DNA of 64,000 bases from Deltaproteobacteria bacterium (GCA_020632995.1 JACKEN010000009.1:1-64000), one strand, 5' to 3'; numbered from the stretch's first letter, positions 8,865 through 17,862 are shown. Program-made: numbers and translations. Notes: generated by a model not told the origin, from the sequence alone.

Positions 8865-9872
8865 TCAGGCGGTCTGCGTCCCGCCGAGGCGGTGCTTGCC
8901 CATCACCACCGCGAAGGTGGCGGCGGAGTAGATCAGGTGGACCTGGTGGAAGAGCCAGGCCCGCATCGCGAACGAGAGCCCGGCCGCCTGGGCGAAGAAC
9001 GCGATCATGTCCTTGTGCATCACCAGGGACACCGCGCCCGGGGCCAGGAGCACCCCGCTCAGCAGCCAGTTGCCCAACAACGCCGCCACCGGGGCCGAGA
9101 CCATGCCGAGGAGCACCAGGGGGGCGAGCGCCGCCGCCACCCGCTGGGTCCAGTGCAGGTTCAGGTCGTTGGGCATCTCGCCCGTCTCGGCGATCAGCTC
9201 CGACCACGGCCGGGCGCGGCACTTGATGTCGGTCTCGACCACCGAGCGCACCGTCCACTTCTTCAGGTGGGTGACGTGCAGCGCCGGATCGAGGGCGGTG
9301 TCGCCCTCCTTCCGGAGGCGCAGGCCCAGCTCGATGTCCTCGATCATCGGCATCGGGTACTTCGAGGCGTCGAAGCCGCCGATCTTGCGGAAGACGTCCC
9401 GCCGGCACGCCCCGCAGCCGGCCCAGAAGCTGGCCCCGGTGGTCTTGGCCTTCTGGTGCACGAAGTGGTGCCGCAGGTTCATGTAGAGCGAGGCGAAGTT
9501 CCGCTCGGGTGGGGCGTCGTCGTACGAGCCGGTGATGCTCACCAGGTTGGGGTTGGCACGGAAGGCTTCGCGCACGCGCTCCACCACGTCGGGGTGGGCG
9601 ACGCAGTCGGAGTCGATGAACAGGACGATGTCGACGTCCACGTCCTCGACCCCCACGTTCCGGGCGTGGGCCGGGCCGTGGCGGGTCGGGAGCCGGATGA
9701 CCTCGGCCCCCATCTTGCGGGCGACCTCCGCGGTGTCGTCGGTGGAGCCCGGGTCCACCACCATCACCCGCTGGTCCCCCGCCGCGTCCAGGGCCGCCCG
9801 CAGGGAGAGGGGCAAGAGGTGGGCTGCGTTGTAGGCCGGCATCACGATGGCGAGACTGGGCAGGTCCGTCAT
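8865..9872 (-). CDS. Family 2 glycosyltransferase with C-terminal membrane segments
   Basis: A 335-residue GT2 enzyme. The N-terminus has the GT-A fold pattern: AIVMPAYN, VVDPGSTDDT, the metal-binding DSD (in LFIDSDC) and the acceptor-side ED (in MIEDIELGLRLR). The final ~100 residues hold two to three hydrophobic stretches, so the enzyme probably sits at the inner membrane and acts on a lipid-linked acceptor. It faces the nitrate operon tail to tail (5 bp between stops) and is divergent from the DUF368 gene across an 84 bp gap. Donor and acceptor sugars cannot be predicted. Confidence 0.88.
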   Translation of the reverse strand: MTDLPSLAIVMPAYNAAHLLPLSLRAALDAAGDQRVMVVDPGSTDDTAEVARKMGAEVIRLPTRHGPAHARNVGVEDVDVDIVLFIDSDCVAHPDVVERVREAFRANPNLVSITGSYDDAPPERNFASLYMNLRHHFVHQKAKTTGASFWAGCGACRRDVFRKIGGFDASKYPMPMIEDIELGLRLRKEGDTALDPALHVTHLKKWTVRSVVETDIKCRARPWSELIAETGEMPNDLNLHWTQRVAAALAPLVLLGMVSAPVAALLGNWLLSGVLLAPGAVSLVMHKDMIAFFAQAAGLSFAMRAWLFHQVHLIYSAATFAVVMGKHRLGGTQTA

Positions 9873-9956
9873 GGGGCCCTGACCTCACCCCAATTGGCCG
9901 AGTCGAGCAAGGTGGGACCAGCCTACGTCGCACCGATCGCGTGACCCGGCGCGAAA

Positions 9957-10982
9957 ATGAGGCTAAGACCCCCCGCCATGTCGTCCGCCCCCGCCGCCGA
10001 GGCCCCCGAGTCCGTGACGCTCACCCTGGTCCGCGCCACGGTGGGTGGGGTCCTGATGGGCCTCGCCAACCTGGTGCCCGGCATCAGCGGCGGCACCATG
10101 CTCCTCGCCTCCGGCGTCTACCCGAAGTTCATCCAGGGCATCGCCGAGGTCTCCACCTTCAAATTCAAGCGGGACTCCATCGTCGTCCTCGCGGTGGTGG
10201 CGGTGTGCGCGGGGCTCTCCATCGTGAGCCTCGCCGGCCCGGTGAAGACCCTCGTGGTGGAGCACCGGTGGATCATGTACAGCCTCTTCATCGGCCTCAC
10301 CCTGGGCGGCATCCCGGTGGTGTGGGCGCTGGCCAAGCCGGCCACCGGGAGCCTGTGGGGCGGCGCCGCCGGCGGCTTCATCCTCATGGCGATCATCGCC
10401 TGGTTCCAGGCCGCGGGGGCCGACGGGCAGGCCGACAACACCGGCTTCATGTTCATGTTCTTCGCCGGCGCGGCGGGGGCCTCGGCCATGATCCTGCCCG
10501 GCATCAGCGGCGGCTACCTCCTCCTGGTGCTCGGCGTGTACGTCACCATCCTCGGCGGCATCGACGACGTGAAGAACGCGCTCAAGGCGGGCGACATCGG
10601 CGCCGCGATGGGCCCCACCCTCAGCATCATCATCCCGGTGGGCCTCGGGGTGCTGGTGGGCATCCTGCTGGTGAGCAACCTCCTCAAGGTGCTCCTCGAG
10701 AAGTTCGAGAAGCCCACCCTGGGGGCGCTCCTCGGCTTCCTGGTGGGCGCGGTGGTGGGCCTGTGGCCGTTCCAGCAGGGCGTGAAGCCCCAGGTCGGCG
10801 ATCTCTTCAAGGGCCGGGTCCTGACCCCCGAGCTCCTCGAGAAGCTCGAGCCCTCCAAGTACCCCACCGAGTACTTCGACCCCAGCGGCGGCCAGATCGC
10901 GGGCGCGGTGGGCTTCATCGTGCTGGGCTTCGCCCTCACCGCGCTGGTGGCGCGGCTGGGCCGAGGCAAGCCCGCGGCCTGA
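9957..10982 (+). CDS. DUF368 membrane protein, likely undecaprenyl-phosphate translocase (PopT-like)
   Basis: A polytopic membrane protein (341 residues from the ATG at 9957; an ATG at 9978 would give 334) with the duplicated DUF368 hallmark: VPGISGGT near residue 47 and LPGISGGY near residue 182. Members of this family were shown to flip undecaprenyl phosphate across the inner membrane, recycling the lipid carrier used for wall and surface glycans. That fits the divergent neighbouring GT2 gene. The SDR gene starts 2 bp after its stop. Family assignment is firm; the transport role rests on characterised homologues. Confidence 0.85.
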   Translation: MRLRPPAMSSAPAAEAPESVTLTLVRATVGGVLMGLANLVPGISGGTMLLASGVYPKFIQGIAEVSTFKFKRDSIVVLAVVAVCAGLSIVSLAGPVKTLVVEHRWIMYSLFIGLTLGGIPVVWALAKPATGSLWGGAAGGFILMAIIAWFQAAGADGQADNTGFMFMFFAGAAGASAMILPGISGGYLLLVLGVYVTILGGIDDVKNALKAGDIGAAMGPTLSIIIPVGLGVLVGILLVSNLLKVLLEKFEKPTLGALLGFLVGAVVGLWPFQQGVKPQVGDLFKGRVLTPELLEKLEPSKYPTEYFDPSGGQIAGAVGFIVLGFALTALVARLGRGKPAA

Positions 10983-10984
10983 GC

Positions 10985-11773
10985 GTGGCCGTCCACCCCA
11001 CCCGCCACGGCCCGTGGGCCGTGGTCACCGGGGCCGCCCAGGGGCTCGGCGCGGAGTACGCCCGGCAGCTCGGCGCGGCGGGCCTCTCGCTCGTCCTCGT
11101 CGACATCGACGCCGCGGGCCTCGAGGCCCAGACCGCCACCCTGCGGGCCGCCGGGGTCGACGTCGTGCCGGTGACCCTGGACCTCGCCGCCCCCGCGCCC
11201 GCCGCCGCGATCCAGGCCGCGCTCGGTGATCGGCAAGTCGGCTTGCTCGTCTGCAACGCCGCGCTCTCCCTCGTGGGGCAGTTCCTCCAGCACCCGATCG
11301 CAGACCACCAGCGGGTGCTGGCGGTGAACGCCGCCGCCACCCTCGACCTCGTCCACGCCTTCGCCCGCCCCATGGCCGAGCGGGGCAACGGGGGCGTAGT
11401 CCTCATGTCGTCGATGGCGGGGTTCCAGGGCACCGCCCGGGTCCTGAGCTACTCGGCCACCAAGGCGTTCCTCCTCGCCCTCGGCGAGGGCCTGGGGGCA
11501 GAGCTGGGGCCGAGCGGCGTCGACGTGCTGGTGGTGGCCCCCGGCGCCACCAAGACCCCCACCTACCTCGCCACCGAGCCGAAGGACGACACCGGGCCGC
11601 TCATGGAGCCGAGCGAGGTGGTGCAAGAGGCCTTGCGTGCCTTGGGGCGGCGGCCGGTGTTGGTGGCGGGGCGCGGGAACCGGGCCGCGCAGCTGTTGCT
11701 GTCGCGGCTGCTCCCGCGCCGTCTCGCGGTGTGGATCATGGCCCGCGCCATGGCGGCGCGGTACCCGGACTGA
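10985..11773 (+). CDS. Short-chain dehydrogenase/reductase
   Basis: A 262-residue NAD(P)-dependent oxidoreductase of the classical SDR type. The cofactor motif TGAAQGLG is at residues 16-23, followed by CNAAL (the NAG-like motif), the catalytic serine in VVLMSSM and the YSATK pair (catalytic Tyr and Lys). The GTG start was chosen because it lies just upstream of the Rossmann start and 2 bp after the DUF368 stop. The substrate is unknown; the C-terminal extension (ALGRRPVLVAGRGN onward) resembles SDRs that act on lipids or 3-oxo compounds, but this is weak evidence. Confidence 0.9.
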   Translation: MAVHPTRHGPWAVVTGAAQGLGAEYARQLGAAGLSLVLVDIDAAGLEAQTATLRAAGVDVVPVTLDLAAPAPAAAIQAALGDRQVGLLVCNAALSLVGQFLQHPIADHQRVLAVNAAATLDLVHAFARPMAERGNGGVVLMSSMAGFQGTARVLSYSATKAFLLALGEGLGAELGPSGVDVLVVAPGATKTPTYLATEPKDDTGPLMEPSEVVQEALRALGRRPVLVAGRGNRAAQLLLSRLLPRRLAVWIMARAMAARYPD

Positions 11774-11784
11774 GGGCTGTGCGC

Positions 11785-12567
11785 TCACTCCACCGGGTTG
11801 CAGACCATCCGGAGCCCGTCGAACATGTCGCGGTTCCCGCCGCCGTCGCGCTCGTGCAGGGTCAAGCTCGTGGCCACCTTGCCCACGGGGCAGCGCCGGA
11901 TGGTCTCCCAGTCCGCGTCCGGACCGCTGTTGGAGCCCTGGCAGTTGGTGCGCTCGAAGAACGGGCCCAGCTCCGTCTCCGAGCAGGGCACGGTGATGAC
12001 AAATGGATCGCAGTGGTTGAATTCCAGGTGACCGACGATCTGGGAATGGCAGTTCTCCACCACCTCCTCCACGCTGCTGGATGGGTCGCGGATACAAGAG
12101 AGGGGCTTACCCAACACCTGGATGCCCTTGACCTTGTCCCCGGCTGAGTTCAGGCAGGTCCGGACCCCGGTGACGAAGTAGCCGTCAGGGAGGCGCGCCG
12201 TCTTCAAGCTCCCCTCGGCCCCGTCGCAGTTGTTGTAGGTGCGATCGGAGGCCGCGCCGCCGTCCACGTCCTCGAAGAGGGCCTTGAGGAAGCAGGGGTC
12301 GTCGCTCCGCTCGCCCGCGGTGACCCCCACCAGGGCGTCACCGGTGGTCACCGCGCGGTCGAGGTCCACCACGCGGGTGCCGCCGTTGCCGGACCAGTTG
12401 GTGGTGGTGGGGTTGCTGGTGATGATGCCGCTGGCGGTCTGGGCGATGTCGCCGTCGTCCACGGGGACGGCCTCGCCCAGCTCGGTGCCGCAGCCTACGG
12501 CCACGACGCCCAGGGAGAGGGTAAGGGGGGCAAGGCCCCAGAGGTGTCGAAGGAGGGATCGCTTCAT
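11785..12567 (-). CDS. Predicted secreted lipoprotein, unknown function
   Basis: A 260-residue protein starting MKRSLLRHLW with a lipobox (VVAVGC), so it is probably lipid-anchored. The mature part contains about eleven cysteines spread over paired stretches and segments such as GYFVTGVRTCLN and IRRCPVGKVATSLTLHER, which look like two copies of a jacalin-like or outer-membrane repeat seen in myxobacterial surface proteins; no family can be named with certainty. The start was placed at the methionine directly before the signal, not at the upstream in-frame start. It is convergent with the SDR gene (11 bp apart). Confidence 0.75.
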   Translation of the reverse strand: MKRSLLRHLWGLAPLTLSLGVVAVGCGTELGEAVPVDDGDIAQTASGIITSNPTTTNWSGNGGTRVVDLDRAVTTGDALVGVTAGERSDDPCFLKALFEDVDGGAASDRTYNNCDGAEGSLKTARLPDGYFVTGVRTCLNSAGDKVKGIQVLGKPLSCIRDPSSSVEEVVENCHSQIVGHLEFNHCDPFVITVPCSETELGPFFERTNCQGSNSGPDADWETIRRCPVGKVATSLTLHERDGGGNRDMFDGLRMVCNPVE

Positions 12568-12606
12568 GCCAGGGATACGCGGCCGAGGCCGCGCCCCTGA
12601 CATGCC

Positions 12607-13095
12607 TCAGCGCCCGAAGCGGGCCCAGGCCTCGGGCATCTCGATGCCCATCATCCGCTCCGCCCCCGCCCGGTCCATGATCGCGAAGCGGAACGTCCCG
12701 GTGAAGCAGAGGGCCTCGCCCTGCCGCACCTCCACCTCGGACGTCATCAGGCGCCGGGTCTGCTTCACCAGCTGGGCCACCGCCGAGAGCTCACGCCCGA
12801 TGCGCACCGGCTGATGAAAGCGGCACTGCACGTCGGTGGTGAAACCGAACTTGCCGGTGCCCGCGATGATCGCCCACGCCGCCACCTCGTCGGCCAGCGT
12901 CATCACCAGGCCCCCGTGCATCACCCCCACCGGCCCCTGGTGCTGCTCGCCCGGGGTGAAGCACGTGCGCACCCCGCCCTCCACCCGCTCGAAGGTCAGG
13001 TGGAGCCCGTGGGGGTGGGTCGGGCTGCAGCCGAAGCAGGGCTGGTCGGGGCCGAACAGGCTCCCGTCCAGCGGCTCGTCGTCGGCCAGGGTCAC
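12607..13095 (-). CDS. PaaI-like hotdog-fold thioesterase
   Basis: A 162-residue protein with a hotdog thioesterase pattern: GVMHGGLVMTLADEVAAWA (the HGG motif and catalytic acidic residue) and a conserved C-terminal strand segment (TRRLMTSEVEVRQGEALCFTG). The N-terminus has a CFGCSPTHPHGLHL motif seen in this acyl-CoA thioesterase subgroup. It starts with GTG overlapping the stop of the dienelactone hydrolase gene (GTGA), so the two are co-translated. It probably hydrolyses an aromatic or acyl-CoA thioester in the cytoplasm; the substrate is unknown. Confidence 0.85.
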   Translation of the reverse strand: MTLADDEPLDGSLFGPDQPCFGCSPTHPHGLHLTFERVEGGVRTCFTPGEQHQGPVGVMHGGLVMTLADEVAAWAIIAGTGKFGFTTDVQCRFHQPVRIGRELSAVAQLVKQTRRLMTSEVEVRQGEALCFTGTFRFAIMDRAGAERMMGIEMPEAWARFGR

Positions 13096-14015
13096 GGCTT
13101 CAGCTCGGCGCGCAAGAAGGCCTGCACCTCGGCCCAGGCCGCCTCGGCCGCCGGCGCGTCGTAGCGCGCGCTCGAGGGGTTCGCGAAGGCGTGCTGGGCG
13201 TCGTAGCGCAGGATCCGGGCGTCCACCCCCGCCTCCTTCAGCGCCGCCTCGAAGGCGTCGACGTCCTTGGGCGGGATGCCCTGGTCCTGGTTGGCGAAGA
13301 TCCCGAGGAGCTTGCCGTGGATCTTCGTCAGCGCCTCGGGGTCGGTGACCACACGGCCGTAGTAGATCACCGCCGCGTCCTCGGGCTGCGCGAGGGCCAG
13401 CTGGAGCGACCACCCACCGCCGAAGCACCAGCCGATCGAGGCCCGCCGCGGCGCCTTGATCCGCGCGTCCTCGGCCAGGAACGCGTAGGCCTCGGCCAGG
13501 GTGGCCTGGGCCTTGGCGGGATCCACCGCCTTCATGAGGGCCTGGGCCTCCTCGGGGGTGGTGCCCGCCTTGCCCCCATACAGATCGACCGCGAGGGCCG
13601 CGTAGCCCTCCGCCGCCAGCCGGTCCGCCCAGTGCTTGATGTGATCGTTCAGGCCCCACCACTCGTGGATCACCACCACCGCCGGCATCGGCGCGACCTT
13701 CCCCTCGGGCAGGGAGAGGTAGGCCTGCCCACCGCCCACCGCCACCATCTCGCCCTTCAGGGCGGGCGGGGTCTCGGTGGAGAGCTGGTGGAGGGCTCGG
13801 AACGCCTCCTCGCTCACCCCGATGGGGCGCGCCTCGACCGGGGCCGGCGTGGCCTCCGCGTCCGCGCCCGGGGTCGGGTTCGGGGTGGGCTTGGCGTCCT
13901 CCGGCAGCTTCTGCTGGGCCTGGTTGGCGCCGAAGGCGGCGCTCTTCTCGAGGTCGGCCTGCATCTGGGCGCAGCCGGCGGCCGCGAGCATGAGGAGGGG
14001 GGCGGCGTATCGCAT
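13092..14015 (-). CDS. Dienelactone hydrolase-family lipoprotein
   Basis: A 307-residue alpha/beta hydrolase with a lipoprotein signal (MLAAAGC) followed by a proline/alanine-rich linker to about residue 65. The catalytic triad of the dienelactone hydrolase family is visible: Cys in GWCFGGG, Asp in NQDQGIPP and His in DAQHAF. The linker and lipid anchor put it in the envelope, unlike cytoplasmic dienelactone hydrolases of aromatic degradation. It is followed, with overlap, by the thioesterase gene. The physiological ester substrate is unknown. Confidence 0.88.
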   Translation of the reverse strand: MRYAAPLLMLAAAGCAQMQADLEKSAAFGANQAQQKLPEDAKPTPNPTPGADAEATPAPVEARPIGVSEEAFRALHQLSTETPPALKGEMVAVGGGQAYLSLPEGKVAPMPAVVVIHEWWGLNDHIKHWADRLAAEGYAALAVDLYGGKAGTTPEEAQALMKAVDPAKAQATLAEAYAFLAEDARIKAPRRASIGWCFGGGWSLQLALAQPEDAAVIYYGRVVTDPEALTKIHGKLLGIFANQDQGIPPKDVDAFEAALKEAGVDARILRYDAQHAFANPSSARYDAPAAEAAWAEVQAFLRAELKP

Positions 14016-14218
14016 GGAGGCGCTCTAGCAGCCCCACCCGCCACGGAAAAGTCTCACGATGGCCGGGCGCGCCGTCACATCGCGGGGGGAGAGTGCACTC
14101 ACGGTTCGGTGGGGGCTCAGGAGAGCCTCCTCAACCTGCGGCGCCCTCCAGTGCACCGCGTCATTCCTCGGATCGGGCTTGGAGGCTCTCCGGGGACTGC
14201 CCCTCACGGACGCACGCG

Positions 14219-14413
14219 ATGAGCCACTCCACGAAAGGCCTCCTCCCCCTCTTTGCGCTGGTGCTGCTCTTCCTGAGCGCCGGGATGGGGGTCCGCGTGG
14301 TGCAGGACCCGGCCCCCGATTGGGTCCCGCTCTTCGACGTCGGCGCGCTGTTGAGCCTGGCCGCCCTCAGCGTGGCCTGGGAGCGGGGCGCAGCGCGCGA
14401 TCGCGCTCCGTAG
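14219..14413 (+). CDS. Small predicted membrane protein
   Basis: A 64-residue product with two hydrophobic stretches (about residues 8-25 and 41-54) joined by a short loop containing PDW. The ATG is the only reasonable start, because the frame upstream is poor in coding bias. It lies 24 bp before the TMTC-like gene. No family is recognised, and gene reality is supported mainly by codon bias and position. Confidence 0.5.
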   Translation: MSHSTKGLLPLFALVLLFLSAGMGVRVVQDPAPDWVPLFDVGALLSLAALSVAWERGAARDRAP

Positions 14414-14437
14414 TCGGCTGTGCCAAGCTCCCCGGTC

Positions 14438-16474
14438 ATGATGGGGGCCTGGTGGGAGCGACGCGGCCGGGTGCTCGTGGCCGTCGTCCTGGCCGCGGTG
14501 CTCGTGGCGATCGCCTACGACAACGGGCTCGATAACGGCTTTCACTTCGACGACGGGCACAGCGTCCAGGACAACGCCTACCTGCGCGACCTGTCGCACC
14601 TCCCGACCTACTTCACCGACGTCCGCGCCTTCTCACCCCTGGCCGAGAACCGCTCGTATCGCCCGCTCCTCCTGGTGGGCTACGCGCTCTCCTACCGGTG
14701 GGGCCACGGGGAGGCCTGGGCGTTCCACCTGCTCTCCTTCATCCTGCACGCCCTCACCGCGGCCGCCGCGGGCCTGTTGGCGCGGCGCCTCCTGGCCGCC
14801 GCCGGCCACGGAGAGTGGGCCCAGCGGGTGGGCCTGATGGCGGGCACCGCCCTGTTCGCCGTGCACCCGCTCCTCACCGAGACGGTGAACTACATCTCGG
14901 CCCGCTCCTCCCTCCAGGGGGCGACGTTCGCCCTCTCCTCGGTGCTCCTCTATGTATGGGGGCGCGAGACCGGGCGCCGGGCCGGCCTGATCGGTGCCGC
15001 GCTGTGCCTGGCGGCGGGGATGCTCACCAAGCTCACCGCGGTCACCGTCCCCGCCCTCCTCGTCCTGTGGGAGCTCCTCCTGGCGAAGGATCCCGAGCCC
15101 CCGATCAGGCGCCTCAAGGCGGTGGCGCTGCGGGTGCTCCCCTTCGCGCTCGTCGCGGGGGCCCTCACCGTGCTCCACGAGGCGCTGGTCGGCGCCTACG
15201 CCCGTGGCGCCCGCAGCGACATCACGGCGTGGTCCCATCTGCTCACCCAGACCCAGGTGTGGATGCGCTACCAGGCCCTCTTCATCTGGCCCCAGGACCT
15301 GTGCGCCGACCTCACCATGCGGTGGAGCCAGAGCCCGCTCGAGGGGCCCACCGCCCGCGCCATCCTCTTCGTGGTCGCGGTGATGGTGGCGGCCTGGGTG
15401 GGCCGGCGGCGCTGGCCCGCCGCGACCTTCGGGATCCTCTGGTATTACATCACCCTCTCGCCCACCAACTCGTTCATGCCGCTGTCGGAGCCGGCGACCG
15501 AGCACCGGGTCTACATCGCGTTCTTCGGCCTGCTGCTCGTGCTCCTCGACCTCGGCCTCGGGTGGGCCGCGGTGACCCGCGCGCGCAAGCTGGCCTTCGT
15601 CGGGGCGACGGTGGTGGTGGCCGCGCTCCTCACCGCCACCACCATCACCCGCAACCGCGTGTGGCGCGACGACGTGACCCTGTGGGGCAGCGTCATCCAG
15701 TGCGCCCCCGACAACGCCCGCGCGCACCTGAACTACGGCCGGGGCCTGCTCGGCCTCGGCGATCGGGTGGGGGCCCGGCGCGAGTACGACAAGTGCGCGG
15801 AGCTCTGGCCGCGCTACCCGTTCTGCGTGATCAACCAGGCGGCCCTCGCCTGGATCGAGGAGCGCTACGCCGACGCGGATCGCTACGCGCAAGCCGCCTT
15901 GCAGCTCGCCCCCGGCAACGTCTACGCCCGGCACTGGCGCGGGGTGGTGGACCTCGCGCTCGAGCGCTACGCCGACGCGGCCCGAGCCTTCGAGGGCGCG
16001 CTCGAGGTCGCGCCCGGCTTCGACGACGCGGAGCGGGGGCTGGCGGTGGCGCTGTTCGAGCAGGGGGACCTCGAGGGGGCGACGCGCCTGTTGACCCCGC
16101 TCGCGGCGGCGGGGGCGCTGGACGGCCCCTCGTGGTTCGCGTGGGGCTACCTCAGGCAGCGGGCGGGGGACCCCGCGGCCGCCCTGGAGGCGTACGACCG
16201 GGCCCTGACCCTCGACCCCAAGCTGAAGCGGGCGCGCTACAACCGGGCGGTGCTCCACCACCAGGCGGGGCGGCTGGACCTGGCCCTCCTGGACTACGCC
16301 GAGCTGGCGGGGTCCCCCGATGCCGGCCCCGACGTGCTCTACAACCTGGCCCTCGCCCAGTGGGGCACCGGGGCCCAAGGTGCTGCGCGGCAGACCCGGG
16401 CGCGCCTGGCCCGGCTCGTCCCCGACTACCCCGGGCTGGCGACCCTGGACCAGACCATGGGGCCGCCCCCATGA
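14438..16474 (+). CDS. TMTC-like polytopic membrane protein with C-terminal TPR repeats
   Basis: About 678 residues. The N-terminal ~390 residues have about ten membrane segments and an early acidic motif (FHFDDG) followed by the asparagine/tyrosine-rich loop ENRSYRPLLL, the layout of GT-C-fold O-mannosyltransferase-like proteins (TMTC family). Residues from about 425 form roughly six TPR units (for example ALAWIEERYADADRYAQAAL). In bacteria such proteins are mostly uncharacterised; lipid-linked sugar transfer to proteins is a plausible role. The start is ATG at 14438 or 14441; a GTG at 14420 is less likely. Confidence 0.8.
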   Translation: MMGAWWERRGRVLVAVVLAAVLVAIAYDNGLDNGFHFDDGHSVQDNAYLRDLSHLPTYFTDVRAFSPLAENRSYRPLLLVGYALSYRWGHGEAWAFHLLSFILHALTAAAAGLLARRLLAAAGHGEWAQRVGLMAGTALFAVHPLLTETVNYISARSSLQGATFALSSVLLYVWGRETGRRAGLIGAALCLAAGMLTKLTAVTVPALLVLWELLLAKDPEPPIRRLKAVALRVLPFALVAGALTVLHEALVGAYARGARSDITAWSHLLTQTQVWMRYQALFIWPQDLCADLTMRWSQSPLEGPTARAILFVVAVMVAAWVGRRRWPAATFGILWYYITLSPTNSFMPLSEPATEHRVYIAFFGLLLVLLDLGLGWAAVTRARKLAFVGATVVVAALLTATTITRNRVWRDDVTLWGSVIQCAPDNARAHLNYGRGLLGLGDRVGARREYDKCAELWPRYPFCVINQAALAWIEERYADADRYAQAALQLAPGNVYARHWRGVVDLALERYADAARAFEGALEVAPGFDDAERGLAVALFEQGDLEGATRLLTPLAAAGALDGPSWFAWGYLRQRAGDPAAALEAYDRALTLDPKLKRARYNRAVLHHQAGRLDLALLDYAELAGSPDAGPDVLYNLALAQWGTGAQGAARQTRARLARLVPDYPGLATLDQTMGPPP

Positions 16475-16522
16475 TCAGCTTCTGTCACACAACTACCTCC
16501 GCCTACATGCGATAAGGGGAGC

Positions 16523-17104
16523 GTGCCCAACGTCACCGAGCGCCTGACCCCCTCCGCGCCCCGCCCCCCGATCGCCGAGCAGCCCGTGGCCGCCCCGGCG
16601 GTCCAGGAGGTGAAGGCCCCGGCCGCCGCGGCGGTGGACGGGGTCGAGGCCAAGGCCCCGGTCGCGCCCGACGCCGCTCCGGCCGAGCCGGCGGCCGCGC
16701 CGCGCAAGGCGATCGCCCAGCGGCTGGGCACCCTGACCAAGCGGGTGCTCCAGGGCGCCGCCATCGCCGGGCTCGCCGCCTCGCTCATCGTGGGCGGCAA
16801 CTTCGTGCTGAGCCGCATGAACGGGACCATCCCGCCGAAGCCCGCGACCCCCATCGAGGCGCCCATCGACATCCACGACCCGGCCCTCCCGGGGCAGGGC
16901 CCGCCCTCTTCCGAGATCGTCCCCGCCGACCCCGGCACCAGCACCGGCGGCGGCCAGGTCCACGCCCCCAGCCTGCCCGGGGCGGGCAGCGCCCCCACCC
17001 TGCCCTCGGGCCAGCCGGGCACCCTCCCCCAGCTCAACCCGGATCAGGTCAAGCCGCAGGGGCCGATCACGTTCAATCCCCAGACGATCCGGATCCCGCG
17101 CTGA
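16523..17104 (+). CDS. Single-pass proline/alanine-rich membrane protein, unknown
   Basis: A 193-residue protein with a GTG start. An Ala/Pro-rich segment (residues 10-60) precedes one hydrophobic stretch near residues 75-95 (VLQGAAIAGLAASLIVGG), and a second Pro/Gly-rich low-complexity tail ends in TIRIPR. The composition suggests an envelope-spanning tether with the N-terminus in the cytoplasm. No domain is recognised. Low complexity makes function prediction unsafe, but the frame keeps a strong G/C third-position bias, so it is likely expressed. Confidence 0.6.
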   Translation: MPNVTERLTPSAPRPPIAEQPVAAPAVQEVKAPAAAAVDGVEAKAPVAPDAAPAEPAAAPRKAIAQRLGTLTKRVLQGAAIAGLAASLIVGGNFVLSRMNGTIPPKPATPIEAPIDIHDPALPGQGPPSSEIVPADPGTSTGGGQVHAPSLPGAGSAPTLPSGQPGTLPQLNPDQVKPQGPITFNPQTIRIPR

Positions 17105-17139
17105 CCGGTTTGTAGTTTCCTCACCTCCCCGTTTCGATT

Positions 17140-17850
17140 ATGTCACCTGCGATGGCGCTGCCCGGCCCCACGCTGTGCGTCGAGGTCGGCGTGACCACCC
17201 TCCGCGCCCAGCTGGTGGATGAGCGCGGCGCCCCCACCGGCGAGCGCCAACGCGTCCCCCTCCCCCGAGTGTTGCCCCCCGACGCGGTGGTCGACGCGGT
17301 GGCCGAGGTCGCTCAGCTGTACGACCACTACGAGCGGGTCTCGGTCGGCTTCCCCGGCGTGATCATGGACGGCGTGGTGCGCGACGCCCCGAACCTCGAC
17401 CCCGCCTGGAGCGAGTTCGCGCTCGAGCGCGCCCTCCAGGTCCGGCTCGAGCGGATGGTGCGGGTGGCCAACGCCGCCGACATGCAGGGCCTGGGCATCG
17501 TGGAGGGCAAGGGCGTGGAGCTGGTCCTCACCTTCGGGGTGGGGATGGGCTCGGCCCTGTTCGTCGACGGGCGGCTGGTGCCCAACCTCCAGCTCGGGCG
17601 TCACCCGTTCCGCAAGAAGCGTTGCTACGACGACTACGTGGGCCACGCCGCGTTCAAGGCGGCGGGGGCCAAGCGCTGGGGCAAGCGCGTGCTCCGGGTG
17701 GTGGAGCAGGTGCTCCCGGTGTGGAACCCGCGCGTGCTCTACCTGTCGGGGAGCAACATGAAGCGGGTCCCGAGCGCCCTGCCCCCGGGCGTGCAGAAGG
17801 TCGCCGGCGCCACCGGGCTCGCCGGCGGGTTCCGGCTTTGGGACCACTGA
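17140..17850 (+). CDS. ROK / polyphosphate-glucokinase-like protein with altered active site
   Basis: A 236-residue protein with the ordered segments of ROK sugar kinases: an N-terminal phosphate loop (VGVTTLRAQLVDE), FPGVIMDGVVR, APNLDPAW, LTFGVGMGSALFVDGRLVPN and a C-terminal GATGLAGGFRL. At the catalytic site, polyphosphate glucokinases have NDAD, while this protein has NAAD, so the usual base Asp appears to be Ala. The following LGH motif is also changed (LGRH). It may bind sugar or nucleotide without normal kinase activity, or use the shifted Asp. It is followed by a SnoaL-like gene after 12 bp. Confidence 0.7.
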   Translation: MSPAMALPGPTLCVEVGVTTLRAQLVDERGAPTGERQRVPLPRVLPPDAVVDAVAEVAQLYDHYERVSVGFPGVIMDGVVRDAPNLDPAWSEFALERALQVRLERMVRVANAADMQGLGIVEGKGVELVLTFGVGMGSALFVDGRLVPNLQLGRHPFRKKRCYDDYVGHAAFKAAGAKRWGKRVLRVVEQVLPVWNPRVLYLSGSNMKRVPSALPPGVQKVAGATGLAGGFRLWDH

Positions 17851-17862
17851 TCGGAGCAGGCC

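Noticed and set aside
9941..10984. Upstream extension of the SDR reading frame through the DUF368 gene
   Set aside because: The extended part is a shadow of the DUF368 frame; the SDR Rossmann motif begins just after the GTG at 10985.
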